In this document: positions 49,458 to 58,052 of the stretch, one piece after another
Numbering within the stretch: the stretch's first letter is position 1
Layout of the letters: each line of letters begins with the position of its first letter
Source: Anaerolineae bacterium
Lineage (GTDB): Bacteria; Chloroflexota; Anaerolineae; Aggregatilineales; Phototrophicaceae
DNA length: 64,000 bases
Direction: 5' to 3'
Assembly: GCA_022824465.1 (NCBI GenBank)
Contig: JAJDZV010000004.1
Location: 372,001-436,000, forward strand
Notes under the pieces: model-generated
Databases searched by the model: none
Seen by the model: the letters and a program-made list of their open reading frames with translations, nothing else
What the model was told of the DNA's origin: nothing
Translations under genes and position numbers: made by a program

Positions 49458-49811
49458 ATGGAAAACCGACCGGAGAAACCCAAGAACCAACGCGACTGGG
49501 TCGAGGAGATTGAAGTCGCCGGCAACGAACTGGTCGAACGCGTCAAGAGCCTGGTCGCCGAAGGCAACGTGCGCCGACTCATCATCCGCAACGCCAATGA
49601 TGAAGTGCTGATGGAAGTGCCCTTGACGCCAGCGGTAGCGGTCGGCGGCGTCGCCGCGCTAGTGAGCCCGATGCTTGCGGCGCTGGGCGCGCTGGCGGCG
49701 CTGATCGCGCGCCTCAAAATCGAGATTGTGCGCGTGGAGGCGATCGACGATGAAGCTGAAACCATCGAGATCTCCGACGACGACGTCACCAACATCACGC
49801 CGGACGATTAG
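49458..49811 (+). CDS. DUF4342 domain-containing protein
   Basis: This 117-residue protein has the DUF4342 pattern: WVEEIEVAGNELVERVKSLVAEGNVRRLIIRNANDEVLMEVPLTPAV, then a hydrophobic hairpin (VAVGGVAALVSPMLAALGALAALIARL). An acidic tail follows. Members often occur near stress or membrane genes and have no assigned biochemical function. The hydrophobic segment suggests membrane association. GGAG precedes ATG 49458. Confidence 0.8.
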   Translation: MENRPEKPKNQRDWVEEIEVAGNELVERVKSLVAEGNVRRLIIRNANDEVLMEVPLTPAVAVGGVAALVSPMLAALGALAALIARLKIEIVRVEAIDDEAETIEISDDDVTNITPDD

Positions 49812-50114
49812 GCCCGCTTCACGCTTTCGACTGGCGGATGCTTTTCGCGGGGTAGCGGCCTCGGCTGGCTGGCTACTTCCCAAGGCTCACTATGCAGTCA
49901 TTGGACTCGAATCATCCAAGTATTCCACCTCTTTCGCGCCTTTGTCGCTCGCGCGCGTCGCCGGCGCCACGGATGACCATCATCGCGCGTGGGTCTACGC
50001 ATTTCCGCTCGCTGCAATTTGCGATATACTATGGCGCGATAGCCTATGCGCGCGTGTCCGGCTGGTTTGGATGCGCGCTGAATCCTGGCGCGTTGGCGCC
50101 GAACGAGGGTAACC
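49812..50114. other. Intergenic region upstream of dnaN
   Basis: This 303-base gap contains no repeat copy or gene that I can support. A TATACT at 50025-50030 could be a -10 box for dnaN but lacks a clear -35. No DnaA-box clusters were seen, so this does not look like an origin. Confidence 0.45.
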
Positions 50115-51239
50115 ATGATCGTTAGTGTCCTTCAAGAAAATCTGGCCAGGAGCCTGAACATCGTCACCAAGGCGGTCGACAGCAATCCGCCGCTGCCCGT
50201 GCTCGCCAACGTGCTGCTGGAAACGGAAGACTCGCGCCTAAAGGTCTCCGCGACCAATCTCGAGCTGAGCATCACCATGTGGATCGGCGCCAAAGTCGAA
50301 CAAAGCGGCAGCATCACGCTGCCGGCGCGGACCTTCAGCGAGTTGGTCAGCAGCTTGTCGCCGGAACGGGTCGACTTGCGCCTGGACGCCTCGACGCATA
50401 CGGTGCATCTGCGTTGCGGCGTGCAGACCTCGAATATCCGCGGCATTGACGCCGACGAGTTTCCGCCGATCAATCACAACGAAAGCGCGGACCTGCACCT
50501 CGAGGGCGAGACGCTTATCGAGATGATCAATCAGACAGCCTTCGCCGCCGCGCGCGAACAGAATCGCCCAATCCTTACCGGCGTATACGTCCAGCTAGAG
50601 GGCGAAAAGCTGACGATGGCGGCCGCCGATGGTTACCGACTGGCGGTTCGCACCAGCGAAATCGGCGAAAGCTTCAGCGAGAAGCAGGACATGGTCGTCC
50701 CGGCGCGCACGATGAGCGAGATCGCGCGCATTGTCGAAGCGGACCAGGATGTGGGCGTCGCCCTGCCGGCGCAGCGCAACAGCGTCACGTTTTTCGCGCC
50801 GAACGTTGTCGTCTCATCGCAGTTGCTCGAGGGTCGCTTCCCCGACTTCGCATCAATCATCCCGCGCTCCTTTGTCACATCGACCGTGCTCTACACGAAG
50901 GATTTGCTCCTCGTTTGCCAGCGCGCCGAGATTTTCGCCCGCGACAACGCCAACAGCGCCAATTTGAGCGTCAAGCCGGCGCAGAATCCGGGCGAGCCGG
51001 CCGAGGTGCTGATAGTAGGCAAGAGCGCCGAACGCGGCGACAGCGAAGGCATGCTGGACGCCACCGCCGAAGGCGAAGCGCTCGATATCTCCTTCAACAT
51101 CCGTTATCTGATTGATGTGCTGCGCGTCATCAACGAGGAGCGCGTGGTCTTCCAGAGCAACGGACCGGAGAATCCGGGCGTGCTCAAGCCCGAGAACCGC
51201 GATGATTTCGTCCATGTCATCATGCCCATGAGCAAGTGA
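50115..51239 (+). CDS. dnaN: DNA polymerase III beta subunit (sliding clamp)
   Basis: The 374-residue ring-forming clamp holds the replicase on DNA. It shows the three-domain beta-clamp pattern beginning MIVSVLQENLARSLNIVTKAVDSNPPLPVLANVLLET, with the mid region AAREQNRPILTGVYVQLEGEKLTMAAADGYRLAV and the C-terminal ending DFVHVIMPMSK that forms the hydrophobic partner-binding pocket. Length is standard. It is not next to dnaA or recF here, unlike in many bacteria, so the usual dnaA-dnaN-recF cluster is broken up. Confidence 0.95.
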   Translation: MIVSVLQENLARSLNIVTKAVDSNPPLPVLANVLLETEDSRLKVSATNLELSITMWIGAKVEQSGSITLPARTFSELVSSLSPERVDLRLDASTHTVHLRCGVQTSNIRGIDADEFPPINHNESADLHLEGETLIEMINQTAFAAAREQNRPILTGVYVQLEGEKLTMAAADGYRLAVRTSEIGESFSEKQDMVVPARTMSEIARIVEADQDVGVALPAQRNSVTFFAPNVVVSSQLLEGRFPDFASIIPRSFVTSTVLYTKDLLLVCQRAEIFARDNANSANLSVKPAQNPGEPAEVLIVGKSAERGDSEGMLDATAEGEALDISFNIRYLIDVLRVINEERVVFQSNGPENPGVLKPENRDDFVHVIMPMSK

Positions 51240-51276
51240 TCGGCCACGCCGCGAGCTGGGAAACGAGAATCAAGTG

Positions 51277-51777
51277 ATGATTGCGCCTCAAAGCGCGCGC
51301 CGCGTCCGCCCCAACATGCCGCATTACGGCGTCATGCCCGACAAGACCGACCAGATGCTGGCTTGGGACTGGGTTGACCAGCAAATGCACGATGCGCGCA
51401 ACTACTGGGTGTGCACCGTCTGCGCGGACGGGCGCCCGCACAGCGTTCCTGTTTGGGGCGCCTGGGTCGATGGCGTCTTGTATTTCGGCAGCGACCGGCA
51501 AGCGGTTAAGGCGCGCAATATCGCGCGCGACAATCGCGTCGTCGTCCATCTCGGCAGCGGCGACGAAGCCGTGATTATAGAAGGCGAGGCAGTCGAAGCG
51601 CGGGTTTCGGCGTCCCATTTGAAGCGAGTCAGCGGACGCTATGTCGAGAAGTACCAGCTCGATCCTGAACTCGAAGAGTCGGGCGACCTGCTGCTGCAGT
51701 TGATCCCGCGCAAGGTCATGGCTTGGCTTGAGCGCGACTATCCGGCGACCGCCACTGCCTGGCTCTTCCACGATTGA
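51277..51777 (+). CDS. Pyridoxamine 5'-phosphate oxidase family protein (FMN/F420-binding split barrel)
   Basis: This 166-residue split beta-barrel flavoprotein of the PPOX class has family blocks YWVCTVCADGRPHSVPVWGAWVDGVLYFGSDRQAVKARNIARDNRVVVHLGSGDEAVIIEGEAV. Such proteins bind FMN, F420 or heme and act on small molecules; the cofactor is not certain. GTG 51274 directly before ATG 51277 is an alternative start. It follows dnaN by about 40 bases. Its 3' end overlaps the convergent DUF89 gene by 40 bases. Confidence 0.8.
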   Translation: MIAPQSARRVRPNMPHYGVMPDKTDQMLAWDWVDQQMHDARNYWVCTVCADGRPHSVPVWGAWVDGVLYFGSDRQAVKARNIARDNRVVVHLGSGDEAVIIEGEAVEARVSASHLKRVSGRYVEKYQLDPELEESGDLLLQLIPRKVMAWLERDYPATATAWLFHD

Positions 51778-52976
51778 GGCTTGAACTGAATCAGGCCCCG
51801 TCTGCCGTTGACGCGCCAAGCGGGATCGACCCGGTCCAGCGCCGCGGCTGTTTCGGCGGATGGCAAGCCGACGATGGGATCGCTCTTCAGCGCGCGCAGG
51901 CAAAGCACAGGCGCGTCAAGGTATCCCACGACATCAGCGAATGGGGTGTGCGCGGGCCAGACGGCATCGCCCACCGCCCGCCGGTAGTTGGCGTCGCCTT
52001 TGACAATCACCAAAAGCGCGGCATTGAAAGCGCCGCTGTACGTTGATGGAAGGTTCCACAAGAAGCGGCTGCTATTCCAGCAGGGATGCGGCAGGAAGCG
52101 CAGGCGCCCGCTCTGCCAGAATCCCTCCAGCCGTTCCGCCAATGCTGCGATTCGCCCGCCCCGGCGCGCCATCTCGCGCAGCAACATCCAGACATCTTCC
52201 ACAGTGGCGTCGCTGACAAAGGTGGGATCTTGCTTCAAGCAGAGGACCACGCGGTCGGCGACCTGGCGCAGAAGGCAATCCGCCAGCGCCAGATCCATCG
52301 CCAACTCGGAACCGGCGTTGTCCGCGACGATGTATACGGGCGAGCGTCGCCGAAGGCCCGGCTGCGAGGCGCGCAACTGAGCGAGATAGGCGGCGAAGGC
52401 GTCGCGCTCGTCAACGAGCAGGTCATCGGCGCTGATTTCGGCGCCCCGTTGGCTGGAGAGGGCGTAACTCAGGTCGATTCGATTGCCCCAAAGCGCGAAT
52501 TCGACGGCGCGTCTCACTTCACTAGCCGACGAGTCAAGCGGCCGGCAAGCGCGCGCGACAAGATCCCAGAGGGCATCGCTGTGCAGTTCTTCCAGTTTTT
52601 TGGGCAGGAAGGGGTCGCGCCTTGTTTCATGCCAGCGGACCGCTTCAATCAGGCGGCGGTAGGCGTAAGTCTCGGCGAAGAACCACTCGGCTTTGTGCCA
52701 GGCGAGCTCGCCGGTGACAATATCGCGTTGCTCCTCAATCGCGCGGGACCATTCCGCGCTGTCGGGCGCGGTTTCATTGTCTGGCCGCGGGATTGGCGCG
52801 CCGCCAGCGATGGCATCGCGCAGATTAGCGACGCGCCGTTTGATGCTCGAAGGGTAGTCATCGTTAAGCGCGAGCGTCTCGTCGAAGATGGCGGGCAGGC
52901 GCACGCGCATAGTGTTGTTGGCGAAGGCGTTGCTCTGGTCGGTGCGAATCGGCGGCGGCACAACAGGCGCGGACAT
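51738..52976 (-). CDS. Damage-control phosphatase ARMT1-like (DUF89)
   Basis: This 412-residue protein of the DUF89 family has metal-dependent phosphatases that hydrolyse harmful phosphorylated metabolites. The family motifs are VADNAGSEL with Asp219-Asn220 and VKGDANYR with Lys326-Gly327-Asp328, which together bind metal and phosphate. A long N-terminal helical region with FAETYAYRRLIEAVRWHETRRDPF is as in ARMT1. Start ATG 52976 is used because the frame further upstream overlaps the R3H-ATPase gene. The natural substrate is unknown; fructose-1-phosphate and similar esters are known substrates of relatives. Confidence 0.8.
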   Translation of the reverse strand: MSAPVVPPPIRTDQSNAFANNTMRVRLPAIFDETLALNDDYPSSIKRRVANLRDAIAGGAPIPRPDNETAPDSAEWSRAIEEQRDIVTGELAWHKAEWFFAETYAYRRLIEAVRWHETRRDPFLPKKLEELHSDALWDLVARACRPLDSSASEVRRAVEFALWGNRIDLSYALSSQRGAEISADDLLVDERDAFAAYLAQLRASQPGLRRRSPVYIVADNAGSELAMDLALADCLLRQVADRVVLCLKQDPTFVSDATVEDVWMLLREMARRGGRIAALAERLEGFWQSGRLRFLPHPCWNSSRFLWNLPSTYSGAFNAALLVIVKGDANYRRAVGDAVWPAHTPFADVVGYLDAPVLCLRALKSDPIVGLPSAETAAALDRVDPAWRVNGRRGLIQFKPQSWKSQAVAVAG

Positions 52977-53004
52977 TGGAGACCTGGCTTTGGCGACGGG
53001 CTGG

Positions 53005-54618
53005 CTATGAGCCGCGAAAGATGGTGACGTAGCGCCGCGGTTCGTCGCCGGCGCTGGCGGATTGCATTCGCGCTTGACGGGCAAGCTGATGCTGTCGTTT
53101 GCGCACGGGCGATGCTTGCGGCTTCAGATTGATATAGTCTTCGCCGGCGCGGATTTTATTGATCGCCTGCTGCGCTTCCCAGAGCGCCTCGCCAAAGGGA
53201 TCGGCATCTTGGCGTCCGTTGAGGCGAAAGAGATCGACCAGGAAATTCTCCATTTGCGTGACGGTATTGGCTCGCAGGACATAGATTGACAGCCCGCGCT
53301 TTTCGGCGTCGGTGATCAAGCGGGGTCGCCGTCGGTAATGTGTTTTGAGCGTGACGATCGCTTCAGCTCCGCCGAAGTCATCGGTGAGGATTAGCGGCAC
53401 GGAAAGGCGGCGCGCCGCTTGTTCCAGGCGATTGCGGGCGACGCCGTAGGCATACACGGATATGGGTCGCAGGTCGCGGCGGTTTTGCTGGGCGGCATCG
53501 TCTTTGAGCGCGTTGCGGGTTTGGCCGTTATCGCGGTTACCACGAACGACGTGCGCGTTTGCGCCCCCGCCGATCTTCGACGCGCCTTGGCGGGCGGGCG
53601 CCGAGCGGGCGTCGGTCTCTTGCACGAAATCGCTGACGAGGATGGCGCCGGCGGCGTCGCGTTCGCGCAGTTCGGCCGGCAAGTGGCGGTTGCGCAACAT
53701 AGCGTCGACCGCCGAGGCGACATCGGCGTGCACGACCAGGCGATCGCGGGCTTGAATCTCGATCATGATATCGAAGGTGGGCGCCGTTCGCCGTTCGAGC
53801 ACTACTTTTTGGGTGCCGCGGCGCCGGGCTTCGTCATCGGACAGGGTCACCGACTCGATGCCACCGATGAGATCGGAGAGCGTCGGGTTGAGCATCAGGT
53901 TTTCCAGCGTGTTGCCGTGAGCTGTGCCGATAAGCTGGACGCCGCGTTCGGCAATGGTGCGCGCCGCCATCGCTTCCAGTTCACGGCCGATTTCGTCGAT
54001 GACGATCACTTCCGGGTTGTGGTTCTCGACCGCTTCAATCATGACTTCGTGTTGGCGGTCGGGTTGGGAGACTTGCATGCGCCGCGCTTTGCCGACGGCT
54101 TCGTGAGGGATATCGCCATCGCCGCCAATCTCGTTGGAGGTGTCGACGATCACGACGCGTTTGTCGCGCGCGCGCACGCGAGCCGCCTCACGCAGGAGGG
54201 TCGTCTTGCCGACGCCAGGCGGACCGACCAGGAGCACGCTCTGGCCTGACTGGATAAGGTCGGCAATGATGTCTATGGCGCCGTAGACGGCGCGGCCCAG
54301 GCGAATGGTCAAGCCGACGATTTTGCCGCGGCGATTGCGGATGGCGGAGATTCGATGCAATGAACGTTCGATGCCCGCGCGGTTATCCTCGTCAAAATCG
54401 CCTAGTTCAGCGACAAGTTCGCGCAAGTCCGTTTCGCCCACTTCGCGCTCGGAGAGAGTGTATTCGCCATGAATGTAGCGCGCGGTCGGGATGCGTCCCA
54501 GGTCCAGCACAATTTCGAGCAGTTTACTTGTATCGCCGTATTCGTCTATTGCATCGCGTATTCTCTGCGGCAGCACATTTTTCAGGATGTCAAAATCGTC
54601 AGTTATGCGTTTGTTCAT
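53005..54618 (-). CDS. Ycf45-like AAA+ ATPase with C-terminal R3H domain
   Basis: This 537-residue protein has an N-terminal helical region and a SpoIIIAA/Ycf45-type ATPase with Walker A VGPPGVGKTTLL (132-140) and Walker B VIVIDEIGRELEA near 203-213. The C-terminal R3H single-strand nucleic-acid-binding motif is KRQHQLARQARMQSASAGDEPRRYVTI. Ycf45 relatives occur in cyanobacteria, plastids and Chloroflexota and have no assigned function; the R3H suggests RNA or ssDNA handling. It is followed on the same strand by the DUF89 phosphatase. Confidence 0.88.
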   Translation of the reverse strand: MNKRITDDFDILKNVLPQRIRDAIDEYGDTSKLLEIVLDLGRIPTARYIHGEYTLSEREVGETDLRELVAELGDFDEDNRAGIERSLHRISAIRNRRGKIVGLTIRLGRAVYGAIDIIADLIQSGQSVLLVGPPGVGKTTLLREAARVRARDKRVVIVDTSNEIGGDGDIPHEAVGKARRMQVSQPDRQHEVMIEAVENHNPEVIVIDEIGRELEAMAARTIAERGVQLIGTAHGNTLENLMLNPTLSDLIGGIESVTLSDDEARRRGTQKVVLERRTAPTFDIMIEIQARDRLVVHADVASAVDAMLRNRHLPAELRERDAAGAILVSDFVQETDARSAPARQGASKIGGGANAHVVRGNRDNGQTRNALKDDAAQQNRRDLRPISVYAYGVARNRLEQAARRLSVPLILTDDFGGAEAIVTLKTHYRRRPRLITDAEKRGLSIYVLRANTVTQMENFLVDLFRLNGRQDADPFGEALWEAQQAINKIRAGEDYINLKPQASPVRKRQHQLARQARMQSASAGDEPRRYVTIFRGS

Positions 54619-54666
54619 GTATTCGGGCGTCGTCCTCCGCTCGGCTGATATTCAGGCTGCAGACTT

Positions 54667-55665
54667 TTATCCAAAGCTTGGCTTGCGACCGCTGCTCCGT
54701 CGCCCCTTGTCTATGTGGTGGTGTCCCGTAAGTTGCAGGGTGGCGGCGGGCTTGCGGCGGCCTCTGGCGCTCAACTGGACGCTGTCGAAGGAGGTCTGGC
54801 GGATGCCGGCTGTCAGATGCTTGACCATCACGGCTTGTTCCAGCCACGGACTGAAACCGAGGTCGCGCATGGCGTTTTCCAGCCAGCCTTGATAGCCGCG
54901 CACGCAGATATAGACGGGCACTTTGCGGCAGCGTTCGATGCGCGTCAGAGCGGACGAGACGATATCGGCCGCTTCAGTCAGCACTTCCGGGTGGATGTAG
55001 GGCATGACGTAAACGCCATGCTTGCCTTCCGAGTACGCCAAGTAAGCTTCGACCTGGCCATTCTTGCGGTAAACCAAGCCGGTCATTTCCGCGGAGGGTT
55101 CCATAACCGATTGCAGGATTCGCGGTATGGTGCAGCCGAGGAGCGCCGCGATGCCCAGCCCGTCGCCCGCTGTCTCGCTGGCGACAAGAATCTGGTTGGA
55201 CGTGAAGCCCCGCCCCAGCGGGTTTCGCTGCCAAATGACCTGGCGGCTGTAGACCGCGTAACCGGCGTGGCGCATCGTTTCGAACAGGCGATGGCTGAGT
55301 TCGACCTCACCGACAAGGGTGTGGGCGCCGTTCTGTCCGGCTTGCGCCGCCATAGCATCCAGCATGTGCAGCCAGATAGCGTCATCCTCGCCGTCGCTCA
55401 AAGTCGGCGCCAAATAGACAAGATGGGCATTGGCGTCGCCCTGTCGATGACGGAACTGGCCGACGACATCCTTGCCGTCGATATTGCCCAAGAGCGAGTG
55501 CAAGCCGCGCGGAAAAACGATGCTCGAAAGCAGGGCGCTGTTTTGCCCGCGCGCGTCCTCGATCAGCCCCAGCTCGCTGTGCAGGACGATGGCTTTCTGT
55601 TTTAGACGCAACATCAAAGGCAGGTCGCGCAGTTTCATCGCGTGGGCGTCAGTCTGGCTGACCAT
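54667..55665 (-). CDS. Unrecognised protein, acetyltransferase-like fold suspected
   Basis: This 332-residue soluble protein starts at ATG 55665 with GAGG seven bases upstream. It has no clear motif. Stretches such as DMRHAGYAVYSRQVIWQR-type (FETMRHAGYAVYSRQVIWQ) and ENAMRDLGFSPWLEQAVMVKHL resemble the GFxxxxE element after the GNAT core and occur twice, so a tandem GNAT-like arrangement is suspected. It ends with a basic tail. It lies 49 bases upstream of the Ycf45-like gene on the same strand. Confidence 0.5.
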   Translation of the reverse strand: MVSQTDAHAMKLRDLPLMLRLKQKAIVLHSELGLIEDARGQNSALLSSIVFPRGLHSLLGNIDGKDVVGQFRHRQGDANAHLVYLAPTLSDGEDDAIWLHMLDAMAAQAGQNGAHTLVGEVELSHRLFETMRHAGYAVYSRQVIWQRNPLGRGFTSNQILVASETAGDGLGIAALLGCTIPRILQSVMEPSAEMTGLVYRKNGQVEAYLAYSEGKHGVYVMPYIHPEVLTEAADIVSSALTRIERCRKVPVYICVRGYQGWLENAMRDLGFSPWLEQAVMVKHLTAGIRQTSFDSVQLSARGRRKPAATLQLTGHHHIDKGRRSSGRKPSFG

Positions 55666-55814
55666 GCTATGCCTCTACAAGACATTCCCAACGGTCGGAT
55701 GTTTCAGTCCAATTGTAGCATTTTCCACCGAAGCTTAACAGCAAGTCGGACGATCCGCGAGCGAGCAACATTTGGCGGGAGGCGGTTGGTATGTCGTTTT
55801 CGCTTTGTCCAAAA

Positions 55815-55833
55815 TTGTCCGATTGTCGGACAA
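55815..55833. promoter_or_regulatory. Perfect inverted repeat, possible operator
   Basis: TTGTCCGA-TTG-TCGGACAA has eight-base perfect arms. A further TTGTCC lies directly upstream (55805-55810), so the box TTGTCC occurs twice in direct and once in inverse orientation in 29 bases. It resembles a dimeric-regulator site. There is no T-tract, so it is not a usual terminator. Confidence 0.4.
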
Positions 55834-56069
55834 TGAAATTACATTTTCGGATAAAGGGCACAGTTTTCCGGCTGAACGGGCCAAATGGCGGGGCGCCAAG
55901 AACTGGCGCATGAGACTGCTTATCCATGAGGAGAGTGTATCATCATATTGATCAGAAAGATAGAACACATGTTGTAGTATCAAGTTGAATCTTCCGCTGT
56001 TTCGCGGGCTGCGCTTCCGTGTTTCAGGTGTAGCGAATGAGTCGTCCTTGGCGAGCGAGCGGAGTCCGT

Positions 56070-56220
56070 TCAAAAACACCCCCATCCCCCGGTCCCTTGC
56101 CCCCATCAAGAGGGAAGGGGCGCTTGCTTGCCCCAAAACAAGCCGTGAAAGTCCTCACTCGAGGGGTTTGGGGTGGTTGTGAAACAGGATTCTCAACAGC
56201 GTCAACTGGCAGGCCCCTAC
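56070..56220 (-). repeat. Composite intergenic element with G4 motif, inverted copy
   Basis: C-runs at 56079-56083, 56086-56090, 56094-56096 and 56100-56104 form a G-quadruplex motif on the minus strand. The order CCCCCATCCCCCGG, CATCAAGAGGGAAGGGG, CCCCAAAACAAGCCGTGAAAG, GGGGTTTGGGGTGG, GTGAAACAGGATTCTCAACAG and final GGCCCCTAC mirrors 3230-3412 in reverse complement, with an estimated identity of about 80-85 percent by eye. The outer flank AGCGTTTGGATGG continues as in copies 5 and 8. Confidence 0.8.
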
Positions 56221-56368
56221 AGCGTTTGGATGGCATTGGCGATTGGGTTGACTCGGCGGACATGCTCAGCCATTGCATGGAGTTAATTCTGAGCGTTATT
56301 TGTACTGGCGGACAAGAGTTATGGGGGTATTATTGCGCGGACGGTCAAGAAGCAGCGAGCGAAGGCGA

Positions 56369-57430
56369 ATGGACAAATTACGCGTCGGCATCCTGGGCAC
56401 GGGTCGAATATCTGACTTGCACGCCCTCGCCTACCTGGATGACGAAAGAGCCGAAATCGTAGCGGTGTGCGACCGCAGCCTGTCGCTGGCGCAGGCGCGC
56501 GGAGGCTATTGGGGTGTGGCTGACAGCCGGATATTCGGCGATTATCACGAGATGCTGGCGCTGCCGGATATCGACATGGTGGAGATCTTGTTGCCGCATC
56601 ATCTGCATCATCGGGCGACGCTGGACGCGATTGCGGCCGGCAAGCACGTGTCGGTGCAGAAGCCGATGGCGCTGACCGTGGCGCAAGCGGATGAGATGGT
56701 CGCCGCGGCGAATGCGGCCGGGGCCGTATTCAAGGTTTATGAGAACTTCCTCTTTTATCCGCCGGTGCAGCGAGCCAAGGCGCTGATCGACAACGGCGAA
56801 ATTGGCGACCCGCTGACGATTCGGATCAAGAGCAATTCCGGCATCAGCCCTACCGAATGGGATGTGCCGAGCGCGGCGCTGGCTTGGCGGTTGAACCCGG
56901 AGGAATGCGGCGGCGGTCCGTTAGTGTTTGATGACGGTCATCACAAATTCGCCCTGGGCTGGCATTTCATGGGCATGGCGGAGGAAGTGCACGCCTGGAT
57001 CGGCAGCACGGAGATCGCGCCGGGCGAGTATCTTGATGCGCCGGCGATCGTTTCCTGGAAGTTCCCGGGCAATCGTTACGGGTCGCTGGAAGCGGTGTAT
57101 TCGCCGGAGTTGGTGCTGGATACCCGTCAATACGCGCAGGATGATCGCATTGAGATTACGGGTACGAAAGGCGTGATCTGGGTGACGCGCGGGCATGGCA
57201 AGATGCTTGATGCGCCGCCGGTGGTGATGTACAAAGATCGGCAGACGCGCGCGTTCTCCGATATGCCGGTCGGTTGGGAACACAGCTTCATCAATTCGAC
57301 GCGGCAGATGATCGACGCCTGGCACTCGGGCGAGGCGCCGCAACTGACCGGGGAGGCGGGCCGGGAGGTCTTGCGCTTTGCATTGGCGGCGCAAGAATCG
57401 GCACGGCTTGGTCGGGCGGTCAAGTTGTGA
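56369..57430 (+). CDS. Gfo/Idh/MocA family oxidoreductase
   Basis: This 353-residue NAD(P)-dependent dehydrogenase has the N-terminal Rossmann motif LRVGILGTGRISDLHALAYLDD. The catalytic Lys sits in HVSVQKPMALTVAQADEM, where the EKP motif reads QKP. The sugar-binding region is DDGHHKFALGWHFMG. ATG 56369 is chosen since the frame upstream lies within repeat-derived DNA. The change from EKP to QKP is found in some members. It stands alone between the repeat region and the convergent xpt gene, so its pathway is unknown. Confidence 0.85.
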   Translation: MDKLRVGILGTGRISDLHALAYLDDERAEIVAVCDRSLSLAQARGGYWGVADSRIFGDYHEMLALPDIDMVEILLPHHLHHRATLDAIAAGKHVSVQKPMALTVAQADEMVAAANAAGAVFKVYENFLFYPPVQRAKALIDNGEIGDPLTIRIKSNSGISPTEWDVPSAALAWRLNPEECGGGPLVFDDGHHKFALGWHFMGMAEEVHAWIGSTEIAPGEYLDAPAIVSWKFPGNRYGSLEAVYSPELVLDTRQYAQDDRIEITGTKGVIWVTRGHGKMLDAPPVVMYKDRQTRAFSDMPVGWEHSFINSTRQMIDAWHSGEAPQLTGEAGREVLRFALAAQESARLGRAVKL

Positions 57431-57445
57431 GGATTAGCACAGCGC

Positions 57446-58018
57446 TTAGCTGACGACTATGCTGTCGCCTTCCATGCTTGAGATTGTGGCGAGGGCGTGA
57501 ATCGGGATGTCAAAGCGCTCCTGCACGGCGGCGCGCCCGCCCTCGAAGGTCTTTTCGACTATGACGCCGACGCCGACAAGATTGGCGCCGGCGCTGGCGA
57601 CGATGCGCGCGAGAGCCAGCAGCGTTTTGCCGGTCGCCAGGAAGTCGTCGATGATCAGGATGTTCTCGCCGGCGTGAATGAACTCGGCGGATACAAGCAA
57701 CAATGTTTCGCCGCCTTTGGTATGGCTGGGCGCAGTTTCAAGAAAGACGGGTCCGGACATGGTGATCGGTTTTCTCTTGCGCGCGTAGACGACGGGCACA
57801 TTCATTTCGATGCCGGTCATTAGCGCGGGCGCGATGCCGGAGATCTCGGCGGTGAGAATGCGGTCGATGCGCGCGCCGGCAAAGCATTGCGTGAAGGCGG
57901 CGCCCATCCCCAGCATTAGACCGGGATCGAGCTGGTGATTGATGATGCTGTCAACCTTGAGGATGCCATCGCCGAGATTGATGCCTTCCGCGCGGATGCG
58001 TTCAACGAGCGCGATCAT
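57446..58018 (-). CDS. xpt: Xanthine phosphoribosyltransferase
   Basis: This 190-residue purine salvage enzyme transfers ribose phosphate from PRPP to xanthine. The PRPP loop is ILIIDDFLATGKTLLAL. RILTAEISGIAPALMTG, YARKRKPITMSGPVF and VEKTFEGGRAAVQERFDIPIHALATI match Xpt closely. AGGAGA precedes ATG 58018. No guanine-riboswitch-like structure is visible in the short space to the DinB gene upstream, unlike in Bacillus. Confidence 0.9.
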   Translation of the reverse strand: MIALVERIRAEGINLGDGILKVDSIINHQLDPGLMLGMGAAFTQCFAGARIDRILTAEISGIAPALMTGIEMNVPVVYARKRKPITMSGPVFLETAPSHTKGGETLLLVSAEFIHAGENILIIDDFLATGKTLLALARIVASAGANLVGVGVIVEKTFEGGRAAVQERFDIPIHALATISSMEGDSIVVS

Positions 58019-58052
58019 GATGCTTCTCCTGGCTTAATACGGACGCGCCGCG

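Larger units (their letters stand above)
55666..56368. other. Gene-free region with inverted repeat and composite element
   Basis: This 703-base spacer separates divergent genes. It contains an inverted repeat at 55815-55833 and the near-complete composite G4 element at 56070-56220, listed separately. No gene is supported; open frames across the element are by-products of its composition. Confidence 0.6.

Noticed and set aside
49812..50114. Replication origin next to dnaN
   Set aside because: No DnaA-box cluster or AT-rich region is visible and dnaA and recF are absent, so the presence of dnaN alone is not enough.
55735..56136. Open frame over the second composite element
   Set aside because: Its sequence is the translation of repeat DNA and matches a frame in the copy at 3230 for that reason only.
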